Numbered from the stretch's first letter, positions 7,973 through 17,430 are shown. The stretch: DNA of 64,000 nucleotides from Clostridia bacterium (GCA_900770945.1 CAAGME010000022.1:53783-117782); one strand, 5' to 3'. The notes: generated by a model not told the origin, from the sequence alone. Numbers and translations are program-made.

Positions 7973-9034
7973 TTACTCAACATATACTCTCCGAACTCTT
8001 GAGGAAACTGACGTCAACACCTCATGCACGGGGAGATTTTTGCCCGCTATCGCTTGCGCCTGAGAAACTTCATCGCCGAAAAACACTACTTCGTCGCCGA
8101 GCTTTATCGGCTTTTCCGACACGTCGATAAGCGTAAAATCCATACACACTCTGCCGAAAACGGTGCCGTAAAATTCGCCGTTTTCGGTTTTTATTTTTAC
8201 TTTTTTGCCCGAATACGCTTGCAGAATGCCGTCCGCGTAGCCCAAAGGCACGAGAGCGAGCGTCATATCCTTTTTTGCGCAGATAAGCCCGTAACCGACG
8301 TATTCGCCCGCCTTTACGTCGCGCACGTCAACGACGACGGAGCAAAGCTTCATGACGGGTTTGCCGCCCGGGTAGCCGTATAAGGTAAGCCCCGCGCGCA
8401 CGTCCTCTCCGAAAAAAGAGCGGCGGGAGGAAAGAGAAACGGACGAAAAAGCCGACGGAAAAGCCTTTAAAATTTTGCAAAAGTTCTCGCATTGCTTGCT
8501 TTGTAAAGCCTCGCCCTTTTTGCCGCAGTCGGTCGCAAAAAAATGCGTGTACGCGCCGACGATTTCAAGCTTTTCGACCGAAAATATCTTTTTCGTTTCG
8601 CTTATCGCCGCAAGGCATTCCCCGCGAGATACTATCCCTTTTCGGTTCATCCCCGTGTCGTATGCGATATAAGCCTTTAAACGCCCGTTTTCGGGCAGAA
8701 AGCGAGCAAAGCTGTTCGCGTGCGCGTAATTAAAAACAGTCGGCGTAACGGCGTATAAAAGGCACTCGGGCGCAAAATCGGGCGGGACGTAGCCCAACAC
8801 CGCTATTTCCGGGACGGCGGGCAAAAGGCTTGTTCTCAATTCGTACGCTTCTTCGACGTTCGCCACGCAAAAGGACGAGCAACCTATCTCCAAAAGCTTT
8901 CGGGCGATTTCTGTCGCGCCGTGTCCGTAAGCGTTCGCCTTAACGACGGCAAGCGTGTTTTTTGAACGCACACTTTTATAGTTGCTTTCGAGATTATTAA
9001 GGTTTATTACGGCTTTGCTCAATCCGTCGTACAT
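7973..9034 (-). CDS. alr: alanine racemase
   Basis: This PLP enzyme interconverts L- and D-alanine for peptidoglycan synthesis in the cytoplasm. It has 353 residues, slightly short for the family. The PLP lysine is Lys32 in VVKANAYGHG. The second catalytic residue is the tyrosine of PLGYADG in the C-terminal half, and GRVCMDFTLIDVS is the usual beta-domain motif. The start is supported by GAGG a few bases upstream of ATG 9034. It is transcribed alone on the minus strand; the region downstream carries a hairpin array. Housekeeping role; high certainty. Confidence 0.95.
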   Translation of the reverse strand: MYDGLSKAVINLNNLESNYKSVRSKNTLAVVKANAYGHGATEIARKLLEIGCSSFCVANVEEAYELRTSLLPAVPEIAVLGYVPPDFAPECLLYAVTPTVFNYAHANSFARFLPENGRLKAYIAYDTGMNRKGIVSRGECLAAISETKKIFSVEKLEIVGAYTHFFATDCGKKGEALQSKQCENFCKILKAFPSAFSSVSLSSRRSFFGEDVRAGLTLYGYPGGKPVMKLCSVVVDVRDVKAGEYVGYGLICAKKDMTLALVPLGYADGILQAYSGKKVKIKTENGEFYGTVFGRVCMDFTLIDVSEKPIKLGDEVVFFGDEVSQAQAIAGKNLPVHEVLTSVSSRVRRVYVE

Positions 9035-9084
9035 TCTTTAAACCTCTCAGCGTACTATCTTATGCAAAGGTTTTAAAAAACGTG

Positions 9085-9121
9085 AAAACGCGCACAACCT
9101 CGTTTGAGATTATGCGCGTTT
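9085..9121 (-). terminator. terminator of the large surface-protein gene
   Basis: AAAACGCGCA (9085-9094) pairs with TGCGCGTTTT (9112-9121) just beyond the minus-strand stop at 9138. A-rich sequence to the left supplies U residues on the minus strand. Confidence 0.75.
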
Positions 9122-9137
9122 TTTGTAAAATTAACGC

Positions 9138-11936
9138 TTAGTCGTTGAATTTTAAGCGGTAGCCGAAGCCGTTCTTTCCGGCTTCTTTGAGTTCGGTTTC
9201 TTCACCCGTTTTTTCAAGTCCGTAACCGGTCATTACCGTGTCGATTGCGGCGACTGCTTTTTCAAGAGTAGCTTCGTCCGTAACCTTTATAAAAGCAGGG
9301 GTGTCGCCCATAAACAAGCCTTCCGCCTTTTCAAGCCCCAATTCTTCGGGGTTGCCGGCAAGGTAGACGTACACGCCGTCGTCCTTGACGTAAGCTTTAA
9401 CGAGCATCATTCCGTTTGTAACCTTGTCATTTTCTTCGGCGAGAGCGTAACCCATAGCCGCCTTACGAATAACCGTGTAGTATTCGGCAAGCTGTTCCTC
9501 CGTTACCTCTTCCGCCGCGGGTTCTTCTTCGACGGCTTCCTCTTTAACGGGCTGTTCTTCCGTAACCTCGATTGCGGTTTCGGTCTGTTCTTCTTTTGCT
9601 TCTTCGGCTTCTTCCTCAACCGTTTCCTCTTTTACGGGAGCGGTGGCGGTAAGGGTAAGCGCGAAGTAATGCTTGTCGGCGTCTTCCGTTTCCGTCACTT
9701 CCATAGGATTCTCGACAAGCTCGTTTTCTTTAACGAGGCGAGCGATAAGTTCCAACGCCTTGACAAACCTTTCTTTGCCGTCGATGACGTAAAGAGTGGG
9801 GGTTTCGGCATATTCCTTAGCGGTTACGGCTTTTACTTCGTAACCGGAATCGGCGGCGGACTTGGCGTCTATCGCGAGATACATCTTGATTTCCGTAGCG
9901 GAGGAAGCAAGAATCGCGAGCGTTGCCGTTTCGCCTACTTTCAGTTTATCCGCGTCCGCATACGCGCCGTGAGCGAGAAGTTCTCCGCGGAGCTTGTTGA
10001 AGTATGTTTCGATTTGACCGGGCGTCAGAGCCGCTACCCACTTGGCGTAAACTTTTATGTTCTTGCGGCGAACGATTACGGTGTCGAGGAATCTCCTCGT
10101 CAATTCCTTATCTTCGTACCAGCCGGCGAAAACGTAACCCGCTTTGACGGGGTTTTCAGGCATAACGAAGCTTTCGCCCTTTCTTGCTTTGACGGTCGCC
10201 GATTTGCTGCCGTCGCCCGTAACGAAGCGTACGGAGTATCTGACGTTCTTAAGAATGATTACTATTATCGCGATCAGGAGAATAAGAGCCAAAATCGTTA
10301 TTATGTAGAAAAGCGGTTGAGTAAATACGCTTCCGGAATTTACTTCCGAAACGGCAAAAAGGTTGAAAGCGTTGGTCTTAAACATAAGGATATTCCCCTC
10401 CTTTAATTCGTAGGCGAGCGGCGTTATCGCGGAGTCGCCTTCGGCACTTCTTGTGTAATAATAGCAAAGCGAATTGTCGTTTGTCTTGTTCGCTTTTAAG
10501 TAATCGGTTGCGCAAGCCGAAATTTTTGCGGCTTTGTCCTCGCCGGCTTTTGCGACGAAGTTAATTTTTTTGAGCAACATCGCAAGCAAGCTTTCGTGGT
10601 CTTTTATGTAAGTTTCGTAATACTTGTTCAAGTCTACGCTCACCCGATATTCGACGGCGTTGCCCGCGGCGTCTTTTTCGACGGCGGTCCATTCGGTGGG
10701 ACCGGCGTAAACGGAAATAAGCATAAAGTACGCCACGCCGAGCTTTTTGTCGGATTTTCTTATGGCGTTTTCCGCATTGGTCTTAGCCGCGCCCGAACCG
10801 CAATTCAACGCTTTGACGACTGCACGCGCCGGGAAAACGGCAACTTTCGTTTCCGTTCCTTTCTCGTACGCCGTAACGGTGAACGCCCCGTCCTCGCTCG
10901 TTATCGTATCCTTGTCGGCGTAAGGCGTATCGTCTACGTTATAGCTTTTTGTAAAGGCGTCGAAACGTTGCTTTTCCGCGGAATACTTCTTCAAAACTTC
11001 CTTGGAAGCGTTGGGGAAGAAAGATTCGTTCAAAGCTTTTATCGCCGCCGTGACTTTTTCCTTTAAAGCGGCTTTTCTCGCGGCGAACTGTTCGTCCGTT
11101 TCTCCGTCCTTTTTGCCGACGTAACCTTCGCGCATGGCTTCGTAGTCGGAAAGGTCGTTATACGTTCTTTCGACGTCGTTTTTGGGAACGGCGATGACGG
11201 CGTCTTTGCCCGCCTTGGACATATCGTCGGCTTTAACGACGGCTTTAAGATACTTTTCGTCGTCCTTTTCGTCGGTTATGTCGGTCGTATAAGTTACGGC
11301 ATCTATCTTGGTGAGGTAATCGCTCGCGGCGTTCCCGATTGCGGTTTTCGCAGCCGAGTCGAGCGCGCCGACGGTCGTTGTCGGCGTACCGGAAACGCTT
11401 AGAAGTTCATCCCTTTTCGCTTCCAGAGTGGTCTTTGCCGCGCTCTTTGCTTCGTCGAACAAAACTTGTTTTGTTTTGAGCTTGTCGAGTCTGGTTTTCA
11501 AATCTTCTAAGCGACTAAGATAGTTTCCTTCTTTCTGATTGTATTTAAGGTAATTCTCGCTCGTGGCTTTTACCGCGTTAAGGGCAAGATTAACTTCATT
11601 TATCACCTTTTCCCTATCTTTGAGCGGATACTTCAAAGCGACGTAAGCGTCCTTGTACTCCGTGGCTTTTTCGGCAACTTTGACGAGCGATACCATGGAA
11701 TCGTACGCGCCCGTATCCCCCGTGTCGACGTAAGCGTCCCGCATTTTTGCGAAGAACGCCGCTCCGTTGTCTATCGGTTCGACCTTAGCTTTGTTTTCCT
11801 CGTAGTAAGCTTTCGCTTCCGCCGCCGTAGGCGCAGCCGCAAAAGCCTTTATCCCTCCGACGGTCACCGTCAAAAGGAGCGAGAAAACGCAGATTAAGGC
11901 GAGCGATATTATCGAATTTTTCTTCATTGACTTCAT
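9138..11936 (-). CDS. large membrane-anchored protein with coiled-coil ectodomain and an InlB-type repeat after the membrane segment
   Basis: The start at 11936 is chosen because GGGAGAG lies 5 nt upstream and a signal peptide follows at once (KKNSIISLALICVFSLLL, cleavage near AFAAA); an upstream in-frame ATG at 12032 has no such support. The product has 932 residues. Residues about 40-530 are charged, helical and lysine-rich. A single membrane segment lies at about 540-562 (YIITILALILLIAIIVIIL). Directly after it comes one InlB B-repeat (KAGYVFAGWYEDKELTRRF), a mixed domain, a glutamate-rich linker (about 780-830) and a final globular part. By signal-anchor logic the repeat would face the cytoplasm, which is odd because B-repeats are normally extracellular. 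Function unknown. Confidence 0.75.
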   Translation of the reverse strand: MKSMKKNSIISLALICVFSLLLTVTVGGIKAFAAAPTAAEAKAYYEENKAKVEPIDNGAAFFAKMRDAYVDTGDTGAYDSMVSLVKVAEKATEYKDAYVALKYPLKDREKVINEVNLALNAVKATSENYLKYNQKEGNYLSRLEDLKTRLDKLKTKQVLFDEAKSAAKTTLEAKRDELLSVSGTPTTTVGALDSAAKTAIGNAASDYLTKIDAVTYTTDITDEKDDEKYLKAVVKADDMSKAGKDAVIAVPKNDVERTYNDLSDYEAMREGYVGKKDGETDEQFAARKAALKEKVTAAIKALNESFFPNASKEVLKKYSAEKQRFDAFTKSYNVDDTPYADKDTITSEDGAFTVTAYEKGTETKVAVFPARAVVKALNCGSGAAKTNAENAIRKSDKKLGVAYFMLISVYAGPTEWTAVEKDAAGNAVEYRVSVDLNKYYETYIKDHESLLAMLLKKINFVAKAGEDKAAKISACATDYLKANKTNDNSLCYYYTRSAEGDSAITPLAYELKEGNILMFKTNAFNLFAVSEVNSGSVFTQPLFYIITILALILLIAIIVIILKNVRYSVRFVTGDGSKSATVKARKGESFVMPENPVKAGYVFAGWYEDKELTRRFLDTVIVRRKNIKVYAKWVAALTPGQIETYFNKLRGELLAHGAYADADKLKVGETATLAILASSATEIKMYLAIDAKSAADSGYEVKAVTAKEYAETPTLYVIDGKERFVKALELIARLVKENELVENPMEVTETEDADKHYFALTLTATAPVKEETVEEEAEEAKEEQTETAIEVTEEQPVKEEAVEEEPAAEEVTEEQLAEYYTVIRKAAMGYALAEENDKVTNGMMLVKAYVKDDGVYVYLAGNPEELGLEKAEGLFMGDTPAFIKVTDEATLEKAVAAIDTVMTGYGLEKTGEETELKEAGKNGFGYRLKFND

Positions 11937-12022
11937 ATCGTCTCTCCCGACGGCTTTGCTTCTTTTACGGCGAGAGATCGCCGCGAAAAGACGGAAAACC
12001 GCATAAATTAAAACGTACTTAT

Positions 12023-12051
12023 ATGATATCATATTACGCGCGAATTTTCAA
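12023..12051 (-). promoter_or_regulatory. promoter of the large surface-protein gene, with a 14-bp palindrome
   Basis: On the minus strand TTGAAA (12046-12051) and TATCAT (12023-12028) are 17 bp apart. The -10 box lies inside a perfect palindrome, ATATGATATCATAT (12021-12034). The same TATCAT box is used at 49879-49884. Positions 12052-12336 are AT-rich with no gene seen. Confidence 0.55.
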
Positions 12052-12336
12052 TAGTTTTCGCTAAATTTTTTTTCGCGATTTTTATTTTTTTCGAGCGTTT
12101 TTTGCCCGTTTTGTCCGCCGAAAACGGATAATATCGCCGAGTTTTCATTTTTCTCATTTTCAAAAGTCCGCCTATAAGTCGATTATCGCGCATTTTTGAG
12201 TTTTTAGACGATTTTTTCGTGCTTAAAACCGCCCGATTTTGAATTTTTGGTGAATTATTTCACAAAACAAACACATGTACAACGCGAAAAAGTAATCCGC
12301 TCGATAAAAATTTGACAAAATTTATTTTTTCTTTAC

Positions 12337-12365
12337 TTGCAAAGCGCAAAGGAATGTGCTAACAT
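12337..12365 (+). promoter_or_regulatory. weak candidate promoter giving a leaderless transcript
   Basis: TTGCAA (12337-12342) and TAACAT (12360-12365) are 17 bp apart, each four of six to consensus. The predicted start falls on the A of ATG 12372, and that start codon has no well-placed Shine-Dalgarno sequence. Confidence 0.3.
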
Positions 12366-12371
12366 GAGTGT

Positions 12372-12860
12372 ATGAAAAATTTATTTTTAACGTTTGAGCC
12401 GGACGCCGGCACGATTGCGATTTTCGCCTGCGTTCTGGTTTCTCTTATCATTATTATAATAGCGCTCGTTATGCGCGGCAAAAAAAGCGAGCCGCGATAC
12501 AAGCTTAAAAGCTCGCTTATGACGAGGACGGAGGCAGAATATTTCCGCGTTATTTGCGCGGCAGCTCCCAGGTATATCGTTTTGCCGCAAGTCAATCTCG
12601 CTTCCGTAATCGATAAGGAGGGCGGAGGGTTCAGAACGGAGCTTTTCCGCAACGCCGACTTCGGAATCTTCGACGAAAACTATCGCCCGGTCGCGCTTGT
12701 CGAAATCAACGACGACACGCATTTTAGAAAAGACAGAGAAGAGCGCGACGAAAAGGTCGCTTCAATCCTTAAAAAAGTGCGGCTCCCCCTCATTACTTTT
12801 TGGACGAGGGACGGGTTTGACGAGGACGAAATAAAAAGAACTTTATCGAGATACTTATAA
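12372..12860 (+). CDS. DUF2726 protein, membrane-anchored nuclease-fold
   Basis: A 162-residue protein with one N-terminal membrane segment (about residues 12-32, IAIFACVLVSLIIIIIALVM) and a C-terminal DUF2726 domain (about 50-162). The domain resembles restriction-endonuclease-like folds: NADFGIFDENYRPVALVEINDDTH places an aspartate and a glutamate like a D-(D/E)-x-K site, followed by RKDREERDEKVASIL and LPLITFW. Substrate and activity are unproven. It stands alone, divergent from the large surface-protein gene, and shares a bidirectional terminator with the convergent DegV gene. There is no good ribosome site, in line with a leaderless transcript. Confidence 0.85.
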   Translation: MKNLFLTFEPDAGTIAIFACVLVSLIIIIIALVMRGKKSEPRYKLKSSLMTRTEAEYFRVICAAAPRYIVLPQVNLASVIDKEGGGFRTELFRNADFGIFDENYRPVALVEINDDTHFRKDREERDEKVASILKKVRLPLITFWTRDGFDEDEIKRTLSRYL

Positions 12861-12883
12861 TAAAAATACTCATTTTTTGCGCA

Positions 12884-12919
12884 AAAACACCCGCCTGAAA
12901 ATTTTCAACCGGGTGTTTT
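12884..12919. terminator. bidirectional terminator between DUF2726 and DegV genes
   Basis: AAAACACCCG (12884-12893) pairs with CGGGTGTTTT (12910-12919); the loop itself contains the palindrome TGAAAATTTTCA. A and T runs flank both sides. Confidence 0.85.
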
Positions 12920-12944
12920 CTTTCTCGCTTTTATGCGGGGAAAA

Positions 12945-13847
12945 TTATTTTTTTGTAACAGACTTACGGGGCGAGCCTAAAAAGTAAAGCGCGGTAACGC
13001 CCGGTCCGCAATGGGAGCCTACGACAAAACCTATATCGAAAATTTTAACCTTGCCTTTGAGATTAGGGAAGTATTCCTCCACCTTGTCTTTGAGTATTTG
13101 AGCCGTTTCGGGACTGTTTGAATGGTTTATATAGCACTTGCCGTCATAGTTTTTTCCGCCGAGGGCTTCCGTCTTCATCACTTCGAAAGTCGCGTCGAGG
13201 GCTTTGCGTTTGCCGTGCGCTTTAGAGTAAGCTATAATTCTGCCCTCATCGTTGAGCCTCATGAGCGGACATATACCGAGAATCGTACCGATTAGCGAAG
13301 TAACGGCGGAAACCCTGCCGCTGCGCTTAAAAAACGAAAGGTCTGTGCAGTAAAACTGATGATGAACGTTATTGCGATATTCTTCAACCCACTTTTTAAC
13401 TTCTTCAAACGTTTTGCCCGCCTCTTTCATGTCGGCGGCATAATCGACTAATAGTCCGTAACCGGAGGAAGCACACAAAGAGTCCACGACGGTTATTTTC
13501 CTGTCGGGGTATTTTTTCATTACAGCGTCTGCTGCTTCGAAGGCGTTATAGACGGAGCCGGAAAGCCCGGAACTGAACGCTATGTGTAAAACATCGTTTT
13601 CAGCCGATATTTTTTCGAAATACTCTTCGTAAGTTGCCGTGTTTATTTGAGAAGTAACAGGCTTTGCGCCCTCTTTCAGCTTTGCGTAAAATTCTTCGAC
13701 CGACCCGGGAGTGCGCTTCATGTCGTCTTCAAAAATTTGAGTGCCTATCGTATAAGTATAAAATATGACGGGGATACCCCTTTTCGCCATATTCCCGTAC
13801 GGTTCGTCGACCGTCGATTCGCAACTTAAAATATAATCTTTATTCAT
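12945..13847 (-). CDS. DegV family fatty-acid-binding protein
   Basis: The start at ATG 13847 is supported by AGAGG upstream; an extension to 13883 lacks a ribosome site. The 300-residue product begins ILSCESTVDEP, equivalent to the family signature (D-S-T-x-D), and continues with TSQINTATYEEYFEK, LHIAFSSGLSGSYNA-like and VVDSLCASSGYGLLV segments. The C-terminal half has the second DegV lobe ending GPGVTALYFLG. Firmicute DegV (FakB) proteins bind one fatty acid and present it to FakA kinase for phospholipid synthesis. No FakA gene is adjacent. Cytosolic. Confidence 0.93.
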   Translation of the reverse strand: MNKDYILSCESTVDEPYGNMAKRGIPVIFYTYTIGTQIFEDDMKRTPGSVEEFYAKLKEGAKPVTSQINTATYEEYFEKISAENDVLHIAFSSGLSGSVYNAFEAADAVMKKYPDRKITVVDSLCASSGYGLLVDYAADMKEAGKTFEEVKKWVEEYRNNVHHQFYCTDLSFFKRSGRVSAVTSLIGTILGICPLMRLNDEGRIIAYSKAHGKRKALDATFEVMKTEALGGKNYDGKCYINHSNSPETAQILKDKVEEYFPNLKGKVKIFDIGFVVGSHCGPGVTALYFLGSPRKSVTKK

Positions 13848-13979
13848 AGTAATACCTCTTGCGGTTTTTGTTCTGCCGAACACTCGGCTTCCGTGATATA
13901 TTACTACGTTCTTTTTTTATTTTCAACCTACCGCTCGGCATTTACGGTATACGCTTGGTTTTTTTGCGGTAGAGATGGC

Positions 13980-14014
13980 AAAAAGAGGCTCTACCGTAAG
14001 TAGAACCTCTTTTT
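13980..14014 (-). terminator. terminator of the aminotransferase unit
   Basis: AAAAAGAGG...TCTAC pairs with GTAGA...CCTCTTTTT across a 5-nt loop with one mismatch. It lies 30 bp beyond the minus-strand stop at 14045. Confidence 0.85.
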
Positions 14015-14044
14015 AGTCGGTCTATGCGTCGATTAACGCAATAG

Positions 14045-15280
14045 TTATTGTTTCTTCTCTTTCAATAGTGTTTCGATTTTTACCGCGTTACACAAAACTT
14101 CCGTTGCCGTTTCCAACTCGCCAAGCGAAGGAAAGCTCGGCGCGATTCTTATAAACGAATTATCGGGGTCGATATGATAGGGGTGCGTCGCACCTGCCTC
14201 GGTGAGTTTTACGCCGGCTTTTAAGCACCTTGCAACGACTTCCTTTGCGCAACCTTTGGTTTTCAAAAGTATAAAGTACCCGCCGTTCGGCTTTGTCCAT
14301 TCCGCAACGCCCGTTAAGTTTTCGGCAAGAATTTTTTCGACAAGCTCGAACTTAGGGCGCAAAATATCGGCATGCTTTCTCATCTGTTCCTTTATGCCGT
14401 CAAGGTTTTTGAAAAACCTGACGTGGCGGAGCTGATTGACTTTATCGAAGCCTATCGTCTGAACGGACAACTGATTTTTTATTTCCTTAACGTTATTTTC
14501 GCTTGCGGCAAGTGCCGCAATGCCCGAGCCGGGAAAGCTTATTTTGGAAGTCGAAGTAAACTTATACACGATGTCGGGATTGCCCGCCTTTTTACATTCG
14601 TCTAAAATTTCAAGCAAAAAATCCTGTCTGTCGGGGTAAAGGTGGTGAACGGAATACGCGTTGTCCCAATAGATGCGGAAGTCCTTTGCCGCAGGCGAAA
14701 GCCGAGCAAACCGCTTCACCGTGTTCTCGGAATAAGTCGTTCCGTCGGGGTTTGAGTACTTCGGCACGCACCATATGCCTTTGACGGTCTTGTCCTTTAC
14801 AAGCTCCTCGACCATATCCATGTCGGGTCCCTCGCCGTTCATAGGCACGTTTATCATTTCTATGCCGAAGTATTCGGTTATCGCAAAATGCCTGTCATAG
14901 CCGGGAACGGGGCAAAGCCATTTTATCTTTTTCTGCTTCGCCCAAGGTTTTTTGCCAAGCACGCCGTGCGTCATCGCGCGCGAAATGCAACTGTACATAA
15001 TAAGCAGCGACGAGTTACCGTAAATTATAATATTCTCGGGCGGTACTTCTATTATTTTGCCGAGCAGCCTTTTACATTCGCCTATGCCGCCTAAAACGCC
15101 GTAGTTTCGGCAATCTATGCCGTCCTCGCAACGCAAGTCCATGGACGAATTAAGCACGTCCATCATCTTCATGGACAAGTCGAGTTGCTCTTTGCACGGT
15201 TTTCCGCGCGACATGTCGAGCTTTAAGCCGAGGGATAAAAATCCTTCGTACTCTTTTTCGAGTAATTCGAGTTTGTTCAT
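14045..15280 (-). CDS. aspartate aminotransferase, PF12897-type
   Basis: A 411-residue fold-type I PLP aminotransferase that probably transfers the amino group between aspartate and 2-oxoglutarate. The PLP lysine is about Lys246 in FTSTSKISFPGSGIA. Other contacts are visible: the asparagine of CVPKYSNPDGTTYS and the D/Y of IYWDNAYSVHHL. MSRGKPC near the N-terminus and the overall length match the PF12897 (AspT, subgroup Ic) proteins of Gram-positives. GGAG lies just before ATG 15280. The ArsP_2 permease gene ends 49 bp upstream on the same strand, and no terminator was seen between them, so the two may be cotranscribed. Confidence 0.92.
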   Translation of the reverse strand: MNKLELLEKEYEGFLSLGLKLDMSRGKPCKEQLDLSMKMMDVLNSSMDLRCEDGIDCRNYGVLGGIGECKRLLGKIIEVPPENIIIYGNSSLLIMYSCISRAMTHGVLGKKPWAKQKKIKWLCPVPGYDRHFAITEYFGIEMINVPMNGEGPDMDMVEELVKDKTVKGIWCVPKYSNPDGTTYSENTVKRFARLSPAAKDFRIYWDNAYSVHHLYPDRQDFLLEILDECKKAGNPDIVYKFTSTSKISFPGSGIAALAASENNVKEIKNQLSVQTIGFDKVNQLRHVRFFKNLDGIKEQMRKHADILRPKFELVEKILAENLTGVAEWTKPNGGYFILLKTKGCAKEVVARCLKAGVKLTEAGATHPYHIDPDNSFIRIAPSFPSLGELETATEVLCNAVKIETLLKEKKQ

Positions 15281-15329
15281 TTTTTTCTCCGTTAGTTATA
15301 TAAAAATAAAGTTTTTTCAGAAAACAAAG

Positions 15330-16238
15330 CTAAAACAATACCGATACGGCAGTCACGCCGTAGCCTAAGACAAGCGCGAGAACAAAAGTGCCAAGCACAA
15401 TCAGAATTGAATTTTTAACGTTCTCCCCGCTTTTAAAAAGCACGGCAAGCCCTATTCCGCTGTTTACGGCAAGCCCCGAAAGCGCACCGCCGAGCGAAAG
15501 ATATCCGTCGCAGAAAAGCTCGGTTAAAAGGACCGAGGAAGCGCAGTTGGGGATAAGCCCGACCAGCCCGGAAAACAGCGGCTGAAACCACACCGACGAG
15601 GAAAGAAACGCGGCAAGGCGTTCCTCGCCTATCGCAAGTTCGACAAGACAGCCGAAGGAAAGGCTCACTACAAACACGTAGGCTATGATTTTAAGCGAGT
15701 GAATAAGCGGGTGAAGCAGCAGCGTTTTAAGCGCGTCGCGCTTGCCGGTTATCTTGTGATGACAGCAACCGTCTCCGTCATCGTCCTCTTCAACGTCGTC
15801 TTCGCCCTCTTTTATTTCCTTAACGTCCTTTTTAATGAGCGCGTTTATTGCAAAACCAGCTACGCATGCGTAAACGAATTTTATCGCTATGATAAGCCCG
15901 AGTTTTCCCCAGACGGCAGGCTCGGTCAATGCGCGGGAAAACATTATCGGCAACGCTTCGTCGCTCGTTGCGATGTAAACCGCGATAAGCGTACCCGCGA
16001 GAATGTAACCGCCCTGATAAAGCTTTGTCGCCACAACCGAAAATCCGCACTGCGGAATAACGCCTATCGCCGCGCCGAAAAAGGGGGAAAATCTGTTGCC
16101 GAAAATCCTTTTAAGGCGTTTTTCTTCCGACTCTCTCGACTCCATAAATTCTATAAGCACATACACCAAAAAAATAACCGGCAGGATTTTAAGCGAATCG
16201 AGCGCGGAATCCTTTAACACGTCTAAAAACTTTTCCAT
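15330..16238 (-). CDS. ArsP_2 / DUF2899 family putative metal or oxyanion exporter
   Basis: The start at ATG 16238 follows AAAGGA; extension to 16307 is not supported. The 302-residue membrane protein has two homologous halves with about ten membrane segments. The first carries GAAIGVIPQCGFSVVATKLY and the second SGLVGLIPNCASSVLLTELF, the paired P(Q/N)C motifs of PF11449. A long loop between them is strongly acidic and ends in Cys and His (GEDDVEEDDDGDGCCHHK), a plausible metal-binding loop. Family members are annotated as putative arsenic or manganese transporters; the substrate is not shown here. No riboswitch was recognised in the leader. Confidence 0.85.
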   Translation of the reverse strand: MEKFLDVLKDSALDSLKILPVIFLVYVLIEFMESRESEEKRLKRIFGNRFSPFFGAAIGVIPQCGFSVVATKLYQGGYILAGTLIAVYIATSDEALPIMFSRALTEPAVWGKLGLIIAIKFVYACVAGFAINALIKKDVKEIKEGEDDVEEDDDGDGCCHHKITGKRDALKTLLLHPLIHSLKIIAYVFVVSLSFGCLVELAIGEERLAAFLSSSVWFQPLFSGLVGLIPNCASSVLLTELFCDGYLSLGGALSGLAVNSGIGLAVLFKSGENVKNSILIVLGTFVLALVLGYGVTAVSVLF

Positions 16239-16366
16239 AAAAAACCGATGTCCTTTCACTCTCTTTTGCGGGCGTAGATTACTCTGCGTACGTGTACTTT
16301 TTAACACATTATTTTAAAAAATGCAAGCAATTTTAAGCCTCTTACGATAATCGTTGCCGCAAGATA

Positions 16367-16395
16367 TTGACTTTTTTTTACATTCGTTATAAAAT
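16367..16395 (+). promoter_or_regulatory. promoter of the 16427-17392 gene
   Basis: TTGACT (16367-16372) and TAAAAT (16390-16395) are 17 bp apart, giving a leader of about 25 nt with GAGAGG before ATG 16427. Confidence 0.65.
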
Positions 16396-16426
16396 AATTA
16401 TATAATCTTTTTGAGAGGTTTGAAAA

Positions 16427-17392
16427 ATGAAGATACTAAAACGGATTTTGAGAATAACCGTCATCGTCGTTGCGGCGATTGCACTTCTTATATGCGGCGC
16501 GAACATATTCGTGCGCGTTTCCTTTTCCGCTTTCTTTGACCGTTCCGAAAAATATTCGAATATTCCCGGCACGCGCGACAACTTTGTTCAGCAGGGACTT
16601 TGCGAATACAACGGCGGGTTTTTGACTGCGGGCTACATGTCCGACGGCTCGGCTTCGAGGGTATACTATTTCGATAAGGAAAAATCTTACTACGTCGAAC
16701 TTGCAAACGAGGACGGCACCAAGTATGACGGGCATGCGGGCGGAATAGCGATAAACGGCGAATACGTTTACATAACCAACGCAAAAAAATTAGACGTTTT
16801 CTCCCTTTCGGATTTTTCGGCAGACAAAAAGACGGCTAAGGCGATAGGAAAAATCGACGCGCCCATAAAAACGGCTTTCTGCTCGGTAAACGGCGGATTT
16901 TTGTTTATAGGCTCGTTCTACCGCGAACAGGGCGATAAATACAAAACGGAAGAATGGGAACACATAAAAACCCCGGACGGCACCTTAAACCCCGCCACGA
17001 TAATTTCCTATCGGCTCGACGTTTCCGCAAAAGATAACTTCGGTGTCAAAAAAACGCCCGAATCGGTGTTTTCCGCGCCCGCGCTCGTGCAAGGAATATG
17101 CTTCACGCCCGACTGCATGGTGCTTTCGACTTCTTACGGCTTAGCCGCCTCTCACCTTTATTTTTACGAGTTTTCTTCTTCAAAAAAGGACAGTATCGAA
17201 GTAGACGGCGTCAAAGCCAATCTTTATTACCTTGACGGCAAAGTTTTAAGAAACACCGTAAAAGTAATCCCTATGAGCGAAGGGATAGCTTACAAGGAAG
17301 GCAAAATCTACATAATGTCGGAAGCGGCTTCCAACAAGTATATCTTCGGCAAATTCGTGGGGCTGGGAAACTTCTATTCGTACAACGTGTAA
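16427..17392 (+). CDS. membrane-anchored extracytoplasmic protein, possibly beta-propeller
   Basis: A 321-residue protein with an N-terminal signal anchor (about residues 8-30, ITVIVVAAIALLICGANIFV). The rest is beta-rich with recurring pieces such as FVQQGLCEYNGGFLTAGY, GGIAINGEYVYITNAKKLDVF, FCSVNGGFLFIGSFY and VQGICFTPDCMVLSTSYG. Each looks like a blade of an extracytoplasmic beta-propeller (readout of a value, then a glycine turn). I do not recognise a named family or active site. It has its own promoter and is followed by a hairpin array, not by a clear terminator. Confidence 0.7.
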   Translation: MKILKRILRITVIVVAAIALLICGANIFVRVSFSAFFDRSEKYSNIPGTRDNFVQQGLCEYNGGFLTAGYMSDGSASRVYYFDKEKSYYVELANEDGTKYDGHAGGIAINGEYVYITNAKKLDVFSLSDFSADKKTAKAIGKIDAPIKTAFCSVNGGFLFIGSFYREQGDKYKTEEWEHIKTPDGTLNPATIISYRLDVSAKDNFGVKKTPESVFSAPALVQGICFTPDCMVLSTSYGLAASHLYFYEFSSSKKDSIEVDGVKANLYYLDGKVLRNTVKVIPMSEGIAYKEGKIYIMSEAASNKYIFGKFVGLGNFYSYNV

Positions 17393-17430
17393 ACGTTTGA
17401 GCTCGTCGTTGTTTTAACGGCGAACTTAAA

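Noticed and set aside
16239..16366. Manganese (yybP-ykoY) riboswitch before the ArsP_2 permease gene
   Set aside because: The leader is short and AT-rich, and the conserved loops of that riboswitch were not found.
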